NCBI GenBank assembly: GCA_022848805.1
Contig: JAJISI010000001.1
Span: 1 to 54,445 of the forward strand
DNA length: 54,445 nucleotides
Direction: 5' to 3'
Source: Thermoplasmatota archaeon
GTDB lineage: Archaea; Thermoplasmatota; Thermoplasmata; UBA10834
Positions within the stretch are counted from its first letter, which is position 1. Each line of letters begins with the position of its first letter. Shown here one piece after another: positions 34,088 to 42,172 of this stretch. The notes under the pieces were generated by a model that was given only the letters and a program-made list of their open reading frames with translations, was not told the origin of the DNA and did no database searches. The translations under genes and the position numbers were made by a program.

Positions 34088-34264
34088 TCAGTTGTGGAGG
34101 TTGAATCTGCCGTCCTTGTTGACGAAGGTGGAGAACTCATCTTCGTCGTCCTCCATATCTTCCTCGATGACGACGTTGACCAGTATGTTGACGACTTCTC
34201 TCAGCTGTCTTACATCCTCTCGAAGCCTGTCAATTTCTTCCATGACACCCTTGTCATCTGTCAA
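34088..34264 (-). CDS. Small acidic helical protein, unknown function
   Basis: 58-residue gene, too short for most length cut-offs. It reads MTDDKGVMEEIDRLREDVRQ, a heptad-like helix continuing through LREVVNILVNVVIEE, then an acidic run EDMEDDEDEF and FVNKDGRFNLHN. The start is TTG at 34264, five bases after a run GGAAGGGGGG; an ATG at 34243 is possible. A TATA-like AAAAGCTATACTC (minus strand, about 34303-34315) lies at a suitable distance. It sits between Csl4 and SHMT, same strand. Not recognised; it could form a coiled-coil oligomer. Confidence 0.65.
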   Translation of the reverse strand: MTDDKGVMEEIDRLREDVRQLREVVNILVNVVIEEDMEDDEDEFSTFVNKDGRFNLHN

Positions 34265-34320
34265 AGCGTTCCCCCCTTCCAGAGCGACTCATCGCATTGC
34301 ACGAGTATAGCTTTTCCGTC

Positions 34321-34896
34321 TCAGATTTCGAAGTCTCGATAGTCATCAGTTATCTTTCTTGTCTCAGTGCGCTCGCACCGTTCGCAGTAGAGCTTCTCGC
34401 CCTTAATGTCCATAGGCTCTCGACATGACGGACACAGTGCTCTGAGAACGCCGAGATGAGGTCCCGAAGTCGTGAGCTGGACAGATGGAAGCGCTTGGAT
34501 GACGCTTCCACGGATCAGATCTCCTGGACGGACTAGGTCTCTTGCGTCCTCCACATACGAGCTGGCTATCTTTGAGACGTGGATCGCAGCCAGGTTTTCG
34601 CTCGAGACCGCCCTTCGCTTCTTCTCCTGGGATACGATCATGCAAATCACCATTGCAGGCTTGACATCCGTGACATTCGCGATGACCGTGTCACCTTCCA
34701 AGAGGACTATTGGCGGGTTGTCTGGCACGACTTTGACGACCTTCTCGCTTTCGTCCACTTCCAGTAGCCCCCTCGCGCTGGAATACACTCTGCCGTTCTT
34801 GTCCTCGTATGTGCCCTCTCCGGCCATGTATTCCTCGGCCTGGGCGACCTCGTCACCTGGTATAACCCGCTTCTCGGTTTTCGACAGCTGAATCAC
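34321..34896 (-). CDS. csl4: Exosome RNA-binding subunit Csl4
   Basis: 191-aa cap subunit of the archaeal RNA exosome. The N-terminal domain reads VIPGDEVAQAEEYMAGEGTY, the S1 domain spans roughly residues 65-145 (GDTVIANVTDVKPAMVIC and VRPGDLIRGSVIQ), and the C-terminal zinc ribbon is CPSCREPM and CERCERTE. Start is GTG at 34896 directly after the TAG of the upstream methyltransferase gene, implying coupling. Confidence 0.92.
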   Translation of the reverse strand: MIQLSKTEKRVIPGDEVAQAEEYMAGEGTYEDKNGRVYSSARGLLEVDESEKVVKVVPDNPPIVLLEGDTVIANVTDVKPAMVICMIVSQEKKRRAVSSENLAAIHVSKIASSYVEDARDLVRPGDLIRGSVIQALPSVQLTTSGPHLGVLRALCPSCREPMDIKGEKLYCERCERTETRKITDDYRDFEI

Positions 34897-35562
34897 CTAT
34901 CTCTGGAACTTGAGCAGAACGACCGAAACGGTTTCTCTGGTCTTTCTGTGAAATTCGAACGCATATGGTATCTCGAATTTATACCTTTTGACCGTGGCAC
35001 AGGTCGCTCCGAGGGATTCGATCATGTGGGAAACGAAATCCATGCTGATCTCGTTGTGAAGGGAATAGACGGTCGGCGAGATGGAGATTGACTTCTCGAT
35101 GAAGGCGCGGTCCGCGTGCTTTGTCTGTGCCCCGAACGGCGGGTTTTGGATCGTCGTGTGGAAGGATCCTTGGAAGTCGGAGACATCTGAGACGATGAAT
35201 TCTATCTCGAGAGACAGGTCGCTGGCGTTTTCTGAGGCTACCTCGACAGCATCCTTATCCACATCCAGTCCTACGACCCTGTCGGCCCCAAGTAGCTTAG
35301 CTCCAATCGAGAATACGCCGTTCCCGCAACCGAGGTCCGCAACATCCCTGCCCTGAATGTCGCCCGAGCCGTATGCCTCCCACAGAACATCTGCAGCGAT
35401 ATACGCAGGAGTGGGATACTGCTCTAACTGCGCTGACCGGCTATCGAGAGGCCTCAACCGCTGCAAAGTCGTTTCCAACCGCCTCTTCTTCAGCCTGATT
35501 CCACCTGAAGGTCGATTCGACTGCGCTGGCCGATCTAATCCGCCTCGTCGATCATCTTCCAT
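34897..35562 (-). CDS. METTL5-like rRNA adenine methyltransferase
   Basis: 221-aa SAM-dependent methyltransferase. LEQYPTPAYIAADVLW is the METTL5-family lead; VADLGCGNGVFSIGAKLLGA is motif I; and TTIQNPPFGAQTKHADRAF holds NPPF, the N6-adenine catalytic motif. METTL5 and its archaeal relatives methylate an adenine of small-subunit rRNA. The start is unclear: ATG 35562 overlaps the GTPase end by 28 nt and adds an unusual Arg-rich lead of about 25 residues; a CTG after AGGTGG would begin at LKKRRLE, where relatives start. Confidence 0.85.
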   Translation of the reverse strand: MEDDRRGGLDRPAQSNRPSGGIRLKKRRLETTLQRLRPLDSRSAQLEQYPTPAYIAADVLWEAYGSGDIQGRDVADLGCGNGVFSIGAKLLGADRVVGLDVDKDAVEVASENASDLSLEIEFIVSDVSDFQGSFHTTIQNPPFGAQTKHADRAFIEKSISISPTVYSLHNEISMDFVSHMIESLGATCATVKRYKFEIPYAFEFHRKTRETVSVVLLKFQR

Positions 35563-36356
35563 CGTCTCAGTTTATTGACCTCTGAGACATCCCTTCCGTG
35601 GATGTCTCTCTCGACATCCGAAAGGTACTCAATCGCCATCAACAGAGATTCTTTCGACGGTTTGTGGATGTTCACCGTTGCTTTCGTGAATTCCCTCTCC
35701 ACGAAGTCCATCGCCTTTGCGGTGTCTCCGTACTGCTCGCAGAAATCGTTCACGACCTCGTCCACAGCTTGAGCTAATGATCCGCATTCTCCCTCTGGGA
35801 TCGCCTGCCTCCTAGAGAACTCCCCGGAGATCATGATCTCTCCGATACGATGGAATGCGGACTCTACCTTCTCTCCAGTCTTTGCACTGCAGAGTATCAC
35901 AGGCATCTCCGTCTTTCTCCCGATCTCATCTAGGTCCTTCATCGCGTCGCATCCGGGTTCTACGATGTCCGCCTTATTGCCTATGAACAGAACGGGCACG
36001 TCGCCTAGGACATCCCATACTTCCTGAAGCCAGAACTCCTCAGCTGATCTAACCGTTTCCGGTCTGGTCAGATCGGAAGCGATTACGACTCCGTGCGAAC
36101 TCTGGATACTCTGGGTCCTGATCTTCTTGTAGTCCTTCTGTCCGAGAATGTCCCAGAGCATCAACGTGAGGTATATGGTCTTGTCAGGGAGTTTGTACTC
36201 AATGTCCTTCTTGCTTACCTTCGTACCGATTGTCGCAATGTATCTGTCATCGAACACGTCGACCGTGAATCTCCTTATGAGTGAGGTTTTGCCTACGCCG
36301 GAATCTCCGATGAGTCCGACTTTCTTGATGTACCGCTTGGATTGGATTATGCTCAC
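35535..36356 (-). CDS. Archaeal Ras/Rab-like small GTPase with C-terminal extension
   Basis: 273-aa Ras-superfamily GTPase. From GTG 36356, the P-loop GDSGVGKTS is at residues 17-25, switch regions RYIATIGTKVSKKD and LWDILGQKDYKK (G3 WDxxGQ), NKAD for G4 and CSAKTG for G5. After the G domain (about residue 180) there is an extra, mostly helical region to residue 273 (AQAVDEVVNDFCEQYG, FVEREFTKATVN, EYLSDVERDIHG), which is not part of the usual fold. No prenylation motif at the end. Start uncertain: earlier in-frame codons (ATG 36434, GTG 36392) exist. It diverges from an orphan coiled-coil gene. Confidence 0.83.
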   Translation of the reverse strand: MSIIQSKRYIKKVGLIGDSGVGKTSLIRRFTVDVFDDRYIATIGTKVSKKDIEYKLPDKTIYLTLMLWDILGQKDYKKIRTQSIQSSHGVVIASDLTRPETVRSAEEFWLQEVWDVLGDVPVLFIGNKADIVEPGCDAMKDLDEIGRKTEMPVILCSAKTGEKVESAFHRIGEIMISGEFSRRQAIPEGECGSLAQAVDEVVNDFCEQYGDTAKAMDFVEREFTKATVNIHKPSKESLLMAIEYLSDVERDIHGRDVSEVNKLRRWKMIDEAD

Positions 36357-36517
36357 ATAGACCACCACGGTGAGGACTTCTTGCACTGACACGAGCCTGT
36401 CAGCTTCATATGGGTGTCGCCGTAGGCCTCTCATCGTCAAGACGCTACATAACTGTTTCCTGAACCGCGTTCCATGCGAAAGCTCAATATCGTATATTCT
36501 CAATACCGTGTTCGTCA
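36357..36517. promoter_or_regulatory. Divergent promoter region between GTPase and coiled-coil genes
   Basis: About 160 bases. For the plus-strand gene, CGTATATTC at 36493-36501 is a TATA box about 20-25 nt before the ATG at 36518, indicating a leaderless transcript. For the minus-strand GTPase, CAGTTATGTAG near 36448-36458 is the best candidate; it would start transcription inside the longest possible reading frame, supporting a later start codon. Confidence 0.45.
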
Positions 36518-37597
36518 ATGGTCCCCCCGGAGCAGAGACGACTTCCTACTCGGAAGTCTCTCAAGAACTACGCAACCGCGTACATCGGCGCATTTCTGAA
36601 CGCTGTCGAGAAGGAGAAGCCAGAGCATGTGCCCCCTCTCGCCAGAAACAGTCCTTATGAGATTGAGGTCTGCCTACTTCCGAACAGGTGTTTCGTCATG
36701 TTGTTCGAGCGTGCGGATGGCCAGAAGACGGTCGTCAAGGATGCCGATTGGACGTACGTGGAGAAGAGAGTGATGTCCGACGTCGATCACATGGTCATCG
36801 TGTACTCCCATGAGAACCCGACAGTCGCCGACGCCATCGCAAGGGGGAAGAAGGACGCCGTAAGAAGCATTCGCTCGCTCGAGGATTCCAACCTCGCGAA
36901 GGCGGTCACGGAGCTTGAAAGCATCCTGGGAGAACTGACTGGCATCGAGAAAGGCAATAAAAGCCTTCTCAAGCTGGCCGAGCTGGAGATGTCCCGACTG
37001 CAGCCGATAAAGGAAGTTGTCATGAACTCGGGTCCAGCGGTCGACATGCTGGCCATGATCGACTCACTGAGGAACTGCCCGACAGAACCCGTGGAAGTAT
37101 CCATCGATGTCAGTCAGAAGGAACTCCTGGAGACTGTCTGTAGAGATCTGGGAGATCTCTCGGATGTCATAAGACGCGTCGAGGCTCAGGACTCGGTTCT
37201 AGAGACGCTCGAGAAATCTATGAACAAGACGCTGAGCGAGTTCCAGAGGATGATAGACGAGAGGATGAATCAGGGTCTCGCTGTGTTGCTCTCATCCTCT
37301 GACAGGAAGATCGACAAGGGACTTGCTATCATTCAGGGCCAAGCAGAGGATGATTCGGACGTTCCGACAGTCGATGCCAGTGCTCTGGAGAAACGGATGA
37401 AACTGTTGGAGGTCAGCTTTCAGGGTACACAATCCAAACGTGGGAATGTGTCAAAGGAGCTGGTCCTCGCTGTCGCTGAGACCCGAGATGCCCTTGAACG
37501 GCTGAATGCGAGAATCTCCAAGTTGGAACAGAAGACCGGCCACGCTCAAGCGCCGTCAGTGCGCAGGCTGGCGAGCAAGAAACGAGCCAAGGATTGA
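36518..37597 (+). CDS. Coiled-coil protein of unknown function
   Basis: 359-aa protein I do not recognise. The first 125 residues look globular with mixed alpha/beta pattern (EIEVCLLPNRCFVMLFERAD, DHMVIVYSHENPTVADAIARG). From about residue 125 to 250 it is helical (AVTELESILGELTG, LLKLAELEMSRLQPIKEVV, LGDLSDVIRRVEAQDSVLETLEKSMNKTL). A second helix-rich part covers residues 295-345 (ALEKRMKLLEVSF, ETRDALERLNARISKLEQK), ending in a basic tail RRLASKKRAKD. No signal peptide or membrane helix. ATG at 36518 follows a TATA box closely. Shares a promoter region with the Ras-like GTPase and may be its partner. Confidence 0.75.
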   Translation: MVPPEQRRLPTRKSLKNYATAYIGAFLNAVEKEKPEHVPPLARNSPYEIEVCLLPNRCFVMLFERADGQKTVVKDADWTYVEKRVMSDVDHMVIVYSHENPTVADAIARGKKDAVRSIRSLEDSNLAKAVTELESILGELTGIEKGNKSLLKLAELEMSRLQPIKEVVMNSGPAVDMLAMIDSLRNCPTEPVEVSIDVSQKELLETVCRDLGDLSDVIRRVEAQDSVLETLEKSMNKTLSEFQRMIDERMNQGLAVLLSSSDRKIDKGLAIIQGQAEDDSDVPTVDASALEKRMKLLEVSFQGTQSKRGNVSKELVLAVAETRDALERLNARISKLEQKTGHAQAPSVRRLASKKRAKD

Positions 37598-37682
37598 GTA
37601 GGTCAGGCCGAACTCGCTCCCATCAATGTCTGCCCGACGGTGTGGAGCCAATCTTGTGGCTGTCCACGTTCCCGTCGCAGGG

Positions 37683-38240
37683 TCACAGAATCCCGGACTG
37701 ACGAATTGCATGGACGACTCCGTCTACGGCCCGTTCGATGTCCCCTTCGTTCTTCGCCCCAGTGATTACCATCTTTCCGGAGCCGAACAAGAGACAGACT
37801 ACCTTGGGGTCTCTCACCCTATAGACGAGGCCAGGGAACTGTTCCGGTTCGTACTCGATATTCTCAAGGCCCAGAGCTATTGTTAGATTCGTTAGATTTA
37901 GAGCGTGACCGATATCGTATATTGCGACCATATTCTGCACAGCGAACTCGGGGTCTGGGTTGGCGGATATGCCCGACTCAATCAGGAGCCCGGCGACTTT
38001 CTGTATGGCTCGCCGAACTTCTTCCAGGCTCTTCCCACCGGTGCAATTTGCCTTCCCGCTTTTGAAAAGTAGGATCGCAGTCTTCGGATCTTTGATTCGG
38101 TAAATGAGGCCAGGGAAGCTCGTAGGCTCGTATTCTGCCCCGACGAGTTTCTCTGCGACTGCATACAAATCAAGTTCTTTCGCAAATTGCGTCGAAGCTA
38201 CAATGTTCTCTACCCGAGGCTTGGTTTCGGTTTCACTCAT
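37683..38240 (-). CDS. tbp: TATA-box binding protein
   Basis: 185-aa archaeal TBP with two direct repeats of the saddle fold: first VENIVASTQFAKELDLYAVA...FPGLIYRIKDPKTAILLFKSGKANCTGGKS, second VQNMVAIYDIGHALNL...FPGLVYRVRDPKVVCLLFGSGKMVITGAK. Binds TATA boxes and recruits TFB and RNA polymerase. ATG at 38240 is preferred over a TTG at 38249. A GATAAG palindrome lies about 50 nt upstream. Confidence 0.96.
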   Translation of the reverse strand: MSETETKPRVENIVASTQFAKELDLYAVAEKLVGAEYEPTSFPGLIYRIKDPKTAILLFKSGKANCTGGKSLEEVRRAIQKVAGLLIESGISANPDPEFAVQNMVAIYDIGHALNLTNLTIALGLENIEYEPEQFPGLVYRVRDPKVVCLLFGSGKMVITGAKNEGDIERAVDGVVHAIRQSGIL

Positions 38241-38286
38241 TGAATCCAAGTAGTTCCATATCTGTGGTGCAACGAAATAGTTTTGT

Positions 38287-38299
38287 GATAAGCCTTATC
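38287..38299. repeat. GATAAG palindrome upstream of tbp
   Basis: GATAAGCCTTATC is a 13-base palindrome (six-base arms, one central base), 47 nt upstream of the tbp ATG. It overlaps the place where a promoter element would lie. It might be a binding site for a regulator or for TBP itself on either strand; this is a guess from position and symmetry. Confidence 0.45.
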
Positions 38300-38386
38300 G
38301 TTAGAAGCCAAACACGGTTTCGTTTGTGCTCTGCATATGCGCGAAGAATGCCGTGTGTTTCCCAGCAAGGACCGAACCTGTCAAAA

Positions 38387-38986
38387 TCATCTCTTCTCTT
38401 TCCAGTCGGTTCTTAACTCTTTCCAATCGCTTCTCAGCATCGAGAAGAGGACGTCGTCGGCGAAGTTCCCGAACTCGTCAAAGTAACGTTGCCTGAGTAA
38501 ACCCTCTCTCTTGAAACCGAGGTTCTTGACCATCTTGATTGAACGCTTGTTCCGAGGCATGATGAAGATCTCTATCCTGTTCAGCTCCATCTTCTTGAAA
38601 CCGAAATCAACAACAGCCTTCATCGCCTCGGTCATTATACCCTTGCCCCAGTGCTCTTTTGTCAGGTCGTAGCCCATCTCGGCCTGATAGCCCGCGGAAG
38701 GGGCCCACTTGTAGAAGCCCAACGAACCGATAGGCTGCCCTTCCCCCTTGAGCGTTATGATCCATCGGAATCCCAGCCTCTTCCGGTACAAGTCGATCAT
38801 GTACTCCCTGAGCTCTTCCTGGGCGGCCCCGATGTCCTTCGGGCCCGGTTCTCCTCCTCCCCAGACAACCTCGGGCCTCGAGAAGTGCTCAAAATACCAT
38901 TCGGCATCCTTCATCGACGGCTGCCGGAGGAGCAAGCGCTTCGTCCTGAGCTCGGGGAACTTCCTGAAAGCTGTCTTCCTGTTCAT
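38387..38986 (-). CDS. GNAT acetyltransferase, RimJ/RimL type
   Basis: 199-aa acetyltransferase of the RimJ/RimL-like GNAT branch. It starts FPELRTKRLLLRQPSMKDAEWYFEHFS. PIGSLGFYKW, YQAEMGYDLTKEHWGKGIMTEAM (acetyl-CoA loop GKGIMTEA) and NRIEIFIMPRNKRSIKMVKNLGF are family motifs. The substrate could be a protein N-terminus, an amine or a small molecule. A polyamine is possible given the nspC gene downstream, but nothing in the sequence shows this. Confidence 0.87.
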   Translation of the reverse strand: MNRKTAFRKFPELRTKRLLLRQPSMKDAEWYFEHFSRPEVVWGGGEPGPKDIGAAQEELREYMIDLYRKRLGFRWIITLKGEGQPIGSLGFYKWAPSAGYQAEMGYDLTKEHWGKGIMTEAMKAVVDFGFKKMELNRIEIFIMPRNKRSIKMVKNLGFKREGLLRQRYFDEFGNFADDVLFSMLRSDWKELRTDWKEKR

Positions 38987-39506
38987 TGGGGATCTCTCGC
39001 AGACGAGCCGTTACGTCGCTGTCGTTCAGTTGCATAAACCATCATAATCTTTGCGGCACCCCTGGCTTGGCAGGCATGGAAACTCCTCCAAAACGGAATC
39101 CAGAAAGCGCAAAATCAGAAATCGGCCAGTAAGATGAGAGTGGGCCCAACCGGGCCTGAACAAGCACATAGCCAGATAGTGTTGCTCGGATTCCAATCCA
39201 GTAACGAAGCTGAGAAGCTAGCCCAAGAAACCCTTTCGTCTTTTTCCGTCTTTTCCTCGTGGAACGCGAGGATCAGGACGTGCGACACGTTAATGAGATC
39301 GACAACATCATTTTCAATTGGTGGCATAGTTACGAGCTAGACGTATCGTCCTTCCCATGCCTGGTTTCGTAAGCGGGAGAGGCGCGTCATTTACGAGCTG
39401 TCCGATTCACTGAGGAGGCGGCGGTCCAGGCTTCCTTCGCACACTCAATTACACATGACGGCGGCAATGGCAACTCTTTTTGAGACGGGAACGTATATGA
39501 GTCGCT
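38987..39506. other. Gene-poor, AT-richer spacer with a tRNA-end repeat
   Basis: 520 bases without a convincing gene. Two overlapping short frames on opposite strands (plus 39134-39340, minus 39115-39327) show no recognisable domain and have poor starts. The stretch looks richer in A and T than its neighbours. It contains a 16-base copy of the tRNA-Val 3' end at 39138-39153 and, near its right end, GTATATGAG at 39493-39501, a possible TATA box for nspC. Confidence 0.5.
39138..39153 (-). repeat. Direct copy of tRNA-Val 3' end (possible att remnant)
   Basis: GAGTGGGCCCAACCGG here is identical and in the same orientation to bases 40953-40968, which are the last 13 nt of tRNA-Val plus 3 nt beyond it. 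Integrases of archaeal elements commonly use tRNA 3' ends and leave such copies. Chance identity of 16 specific bases within 54 kb is unlikely. No integrase gene is visible in between. Confidence 0.6.
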
Positions 39507-40661
39507 ATGCGCCGGACAAGCAGGCTCGAGGAACACGCATTGGCCGAGATTCCGTCACCATGCTACGTCATCGACGAACAGGCAATCGAGGAGAACTGCC
39601 AGGTACTTGGCAGGGTCCAGGATCTGACGGGGTGCAAGATACTCATGGCGTTGAAGGGCTTCACAGTGCCCGACCTGTTCCCCCTGATCAGTAGCTATCT
39701 GCACGGCACCTGCGCGAGCGGGCTGTACGAAGCGCGTCTCGGAAAGGAGAAGTTCGGGAAGGAAGTCCACGCGTTCGCTCCCGCATATGACGACCATGAG
39801 TTTGAGGATCTGCTTCAGATATCCGACCACATCGTGTTCAACTCCCTTGCTCAGTGGGAGCGGCTTCGCCCCCTCGTGGAGAAGAATCCAAGGAAGGTAA
39901 GCTGCGGTATCAGAATCAACCCTGAGTACTCTGAGATATCGACCGACCTGTGGGATCCATGCGCAAGATACTCTCGCTTCGGAGTCAAGGCCGATGACCT
40001 CAGAACCGTCCCCGAAGGAATAGAAGGGCTCCACTTTCACGCCTTGTGTCAGCAGAACTCCGACTCATTGGAGAAGCTGATTGCGGTGATCGAGAATAAG
40101 TTCGGACATCATCTGTCGCAGGTCGAGTGGGTCAACTTCGGCGGTGGACAGCTCGTCACCGCGCCGGACTACGACATCGATCGATTGTGCCGAATCATCG
40201 CCGATTTCAGGGCTGAGTATGGTGTGGAAGTCTACATGGAGCCGGGAGAAGCTGTCGCGTTCAATGCAGGCGTTCTGCTCGCAACGGTGCTCGATATCGT
40301 TCACAACGAGATGGACATCGCCATCCTGGACATATCCGCCTGGGCACACGTGCAAGATGTGCTGACGTCGTCATACAAGCTGGATGTCATCGGGGGAGAC
40401 GAGCCCGGCAGATTGGGTCACACGTATCGCCTGGCAAGTCGAAGCTGTTTGTCTGGAGACATTCTCGGGGATTTCTCGTTCGGACAACCACTTCACAGAG
40501 GGTCAAGGATCATGTTCTCCGATTTGGCTTCATACTCTGTCGTGAGCAACAATATGTTCAATGGTATACCTCTCCCGGCCATCGCGATACTCACGAAATC
40601 CAACGACGTCAGGATCATTCGCCGATCGCGGTATGAGGATTACGTGTCACGGCTGCTGTGA
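39507..40661 (+). CDS. nspC: Carboxynorspermidine decarboxylase (NspC-like)
   Basis: 384-aa fold-type III PLP decarboxylase. It would convert carboxy(nor)spermidine to (nor)spermidine, the last step of the aspartate-semialdehyde polyamine route. PSPCYVIDEQAIEEN is the N-terminal strand; KILMALKGF contains the PLP Lys; RINPEYSEI, LHFHALCQQ, VNFGGGQLV, YMEPGEAVAF and SRSCLSGD match NspC. ATG at 39507 was kept; TTG 39540, six bases after GAGGAA, would start at MAEIPSPCY and suits the TATA box at 39493 better. It stands alone between a tRNA-end repeat and tRNA-Val, so it may have been acquired. Confidence 0.87.
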   Translation: MRRTSRLEEHALAEIPSPCYVIDEQAIEENCQVLGRVQDLTGCKILMALKGFTVPDLFPLISSYLHGTCASGLYEARLGKEKFGKEVHAFAPAYDDHEFEDLLQISDHIVFNSLAQWERLRPLVEKNPRKVSCGIRINPEYSEISTDLWDPCARYSRFGVKADDLRTVPEGIEGLHFHALCQQNSDSLEKLIAVIENKFGHHLSQVEWVNFGGGQLVTAPDYDIDRLCRIIADFRAEYGVEVYMEPGEAVAFNAGVLLATVLDIVHNEMDIAILDISAWAHVQDVLTSSYKLDVIGGDEPGRLGHTYRLASRSCLSGDILGDFSFGQPLHRGSRIMFSDLASYSVVSNNMFNGIPLPAIAILTKSNDVRIIRRSRYEDYVSRLL

Positions 40662-40952
40662 CTCGACCCAACCATCTCGTCCCAAACACTCCAGTGGGAC
40701 GACATCGAGAGTCGACTGAGAGGGATCCCCCCGGTCAAGGAGAGTCGAATCTGTCACTACAGTCTGATACATGGCTCTCCCAATGATTTCAAAAGAGATG
40801 GCCTCGATGCACACCGTCTGAGGAATGAGGTCAATGCTCATGTAGCCCATCGAGAGAAAATGCCACAGGGGTTATCAGAGAGAATGAAAGGGGTTTGGGA
40901 CATTATCCCTGGATTTCAGTTCCTGCTGATTAAAAAATAGTCGGTGAGGCTG
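40662..40952. other. Spacer between nspC and tRNA-Val
   Basis: About 290 bases with no convincing gene. A minus-strand frame (40850 to 40647, 67 codons, overlapping the nspC end) shows no recognisable domain. The T-rich tract near 40932 is probably the tRNA terminator. Confidence 0.45.
40932..40937 (-). terminator. Oligo-T terminator after tRNA-Val
   Basis: On the minus strand a TTTTTT run follows the tRNA 3' end by about 20 nt, the usual form of an archaeal intrinsic terminator. Confidence 0.5.
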
Positions 40953-40968
40953 GAGTGGGCCCAACCGG
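40953..40968 (-). repeat. tRNA-Val 3' end copy of the 16-base direct repeat
   Basis: Partner of the repeat at 39138-39153; covers the final 13 nt of the tRNA and 3 flanking bases. The two copies bound a 1.8-kb segment that contains nspC. Confidence 0.6.
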
Positions 40969-41028
40969 ATTCGAACCGGTGATTTGCGCTGTGTGAGAGC
41001 GCCGTCATAACCGCTAGACCATGGGCCC
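40956..41028 (-). tRNA. tRNA-Val (CAC)
   Basis: 73-nt tRNA on the minus strand. The acceptor stem pairs GGGCCCA with TGGGCCC, discriminator A. The anticodon stem is GCGCT/AGCGC with loop CTCACAC, giving anticodon CAC (valine, GUG codons). The T arm is ACCGG-TTCGAAT-CCGGT. The D arm is short (GTC/GAC). CCA is not encoded and no intron is present. Its 3' end recurs at 39138-39153. Confidence 0.93.
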
Positions 41029-41057
41029 TTGACGGCGATGAATGCAGCAATTGGCTT

Positions 41058-41070
41058 AATATCCTTTTGC
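41058..41070 (-). promoter_or_regulatory. TATA box of tRNA-Val
   Basis: On the minus strand AAAGGATATTAAG lies about 35 nt before the tRNA 5' end, a standard archaeal BRE-like purines plus TATA arrangement. Confidence 0.5.
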
Positions 41071-41121
41071 AGAGCGGGCAGGACGAGCCCACCCTTTTAT
41101 CCCGAATAGGCCATTCACGAC

Positions 41122-42126
41122 GTGAGACGCATGCTTGTGAAGACACCCGATGGCGCTCAGGACATCAGAGCCGTCTGGATGGAGAACGAAGTCGTCAAGG
41201 CTATTGATCAGCGCGCGCTCCCACATCGCTTCGAGATTGTCGAAATCGACAACTCGGAATCTCTTGCCGAGGCAATATCCGACATGACGATCAGGGGCGC
41301 TCCATCCATCGGAGCAGCTGCAGCCTATGGAATGGCTCTTGCAGCCATAAGAGGCGAGGATATGGAGGAAGCGGCTGACAGGATGAGGGCCACTCGCCCG
41401 ACTGCCCATGACCTCTTCTACGCCGTGAACCTCATGCTTTCTGAGAGGGAGCGCCTTCCAGGAGCCGCGGACGAGTATTCCGATTCGATAGTGGCCAGAT
41501 GCAAATCGATCGGAGAGCACGGTCTGGACTTGATTCGTGACGGGAGTAAGATATTGACACATTGTAACGCGGGTGCCCTTGCAACGGTCGATTTCGGAAC
41601 GGCTCTGGCACCGATGAGACTGGCTCGTCGGGCGGGGAGGGAGTTCTTCGTGTACGTGGACGAGACCCGTCCACGACTACAGGGGGCCAAGCTAACTGCC
41701 TGGGAGTTGTTGAACGAGGGGATCGACCATGCCATTATCTCAGACAATGCCTCTGGCCATTATATTCGGGACGATGTCGATGCCGTGATCGTCGGGGCTG
41801 ACAGAATAGCCGGTAATGGCGATTTCGCAAACAAGATCGGGACCTACGAGAAGGCGGTCCTGGCCAGAGAGAACGGCGTCCCCTTCTATGTAGCAGCTCC
41901 TATCAGCACGTTCGATTCGTCAATCCTCAACGGGGACGAGATAGTTATCGAGCAGCGGTCGCCTAACGAAGTGCTGATTCTAGATGGAGTCAGGGTCGCG
42001 CCTGAGGGTTCCGATGCCTTGAATCCCGCCTTCGACATGACTCCAAGTAGGTATGTCTCCGGGTTCATAACTGAGGCCGGGCTTCTGAAGCCAGACGAGC
42101 TTTCGAAACTGTTTGATACGCAGTAG
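41122..42126 (+). CDS. mtnA: Methylthioribose-1-phosphate isomerase / aIF2B-like sugar isomerase
   Basis: 334-aa member of the MtnA/eIF2B-alpha family. TIRGAPSIGAAAAYGMALAA, THCNAGALATVDFGTAL (catalytic Cys), DETRPRLQGAKLTAWEL, VGADRIAGNGDFANKIGTY (catalytic Asp) and TPSRYVSG are all MtnA motifs. MtnA acts in methylthioadenosine salvage, relevant beside polyamine genes. Archaeal relatives can act on ribose 1,5-bisphosphate. GTG at 41122 lies about 25 nt after CCTTTTATCC and is probably leaderless; ATG 41131 is an alternative. Confidence 0.87.
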   Translation: MRRMLVKTPDGAQDIRAVWMENEVVKAIDQRALPHRFEIVEIDNSESLAEAISDMTIRGAPSIGAAAAYGMALAAIRGEDMEEAADRMRATRPTAHDLFYAVNLMLSERERLPGAADEYSDSIVARCKSIGEHGLDLIRDGSKILTHCNAGALATVDFGTALAPMRLARRAGREFFVYVDETRPRLQGAKLTAWELLNEGIDHAIISDNASGHYIRDDVDAVIVGADRIAGNGDFANKIGTYEKAVLARENGVPFYVAAPISTFDSSILNGDEIVIEQRSPNEVLILDGVRVAPEGSDALNPAFDMTPSRYVSGFITEAGLLKPDELSKLFDTQ

Positions 42127-42172
42127 AGCTGGCCCGGCAGGCTTTTTATGCAAGTGTCAGATATAGGCCGAG

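Noticed and set aside
39115..39340. Two overlapping short frames on opposite strands, 68 and 70 codons
   Set aside because: No recognisable domain, no convincing ribosome binding site, and they overlap each other and the tRNA-end repeat.
40647..40850. 67-codon minus-strand frame between nspC and tRNA-Val
   Set aside because: No domain recognised, overlaps the end of nspC, and lacks a clear start signal.
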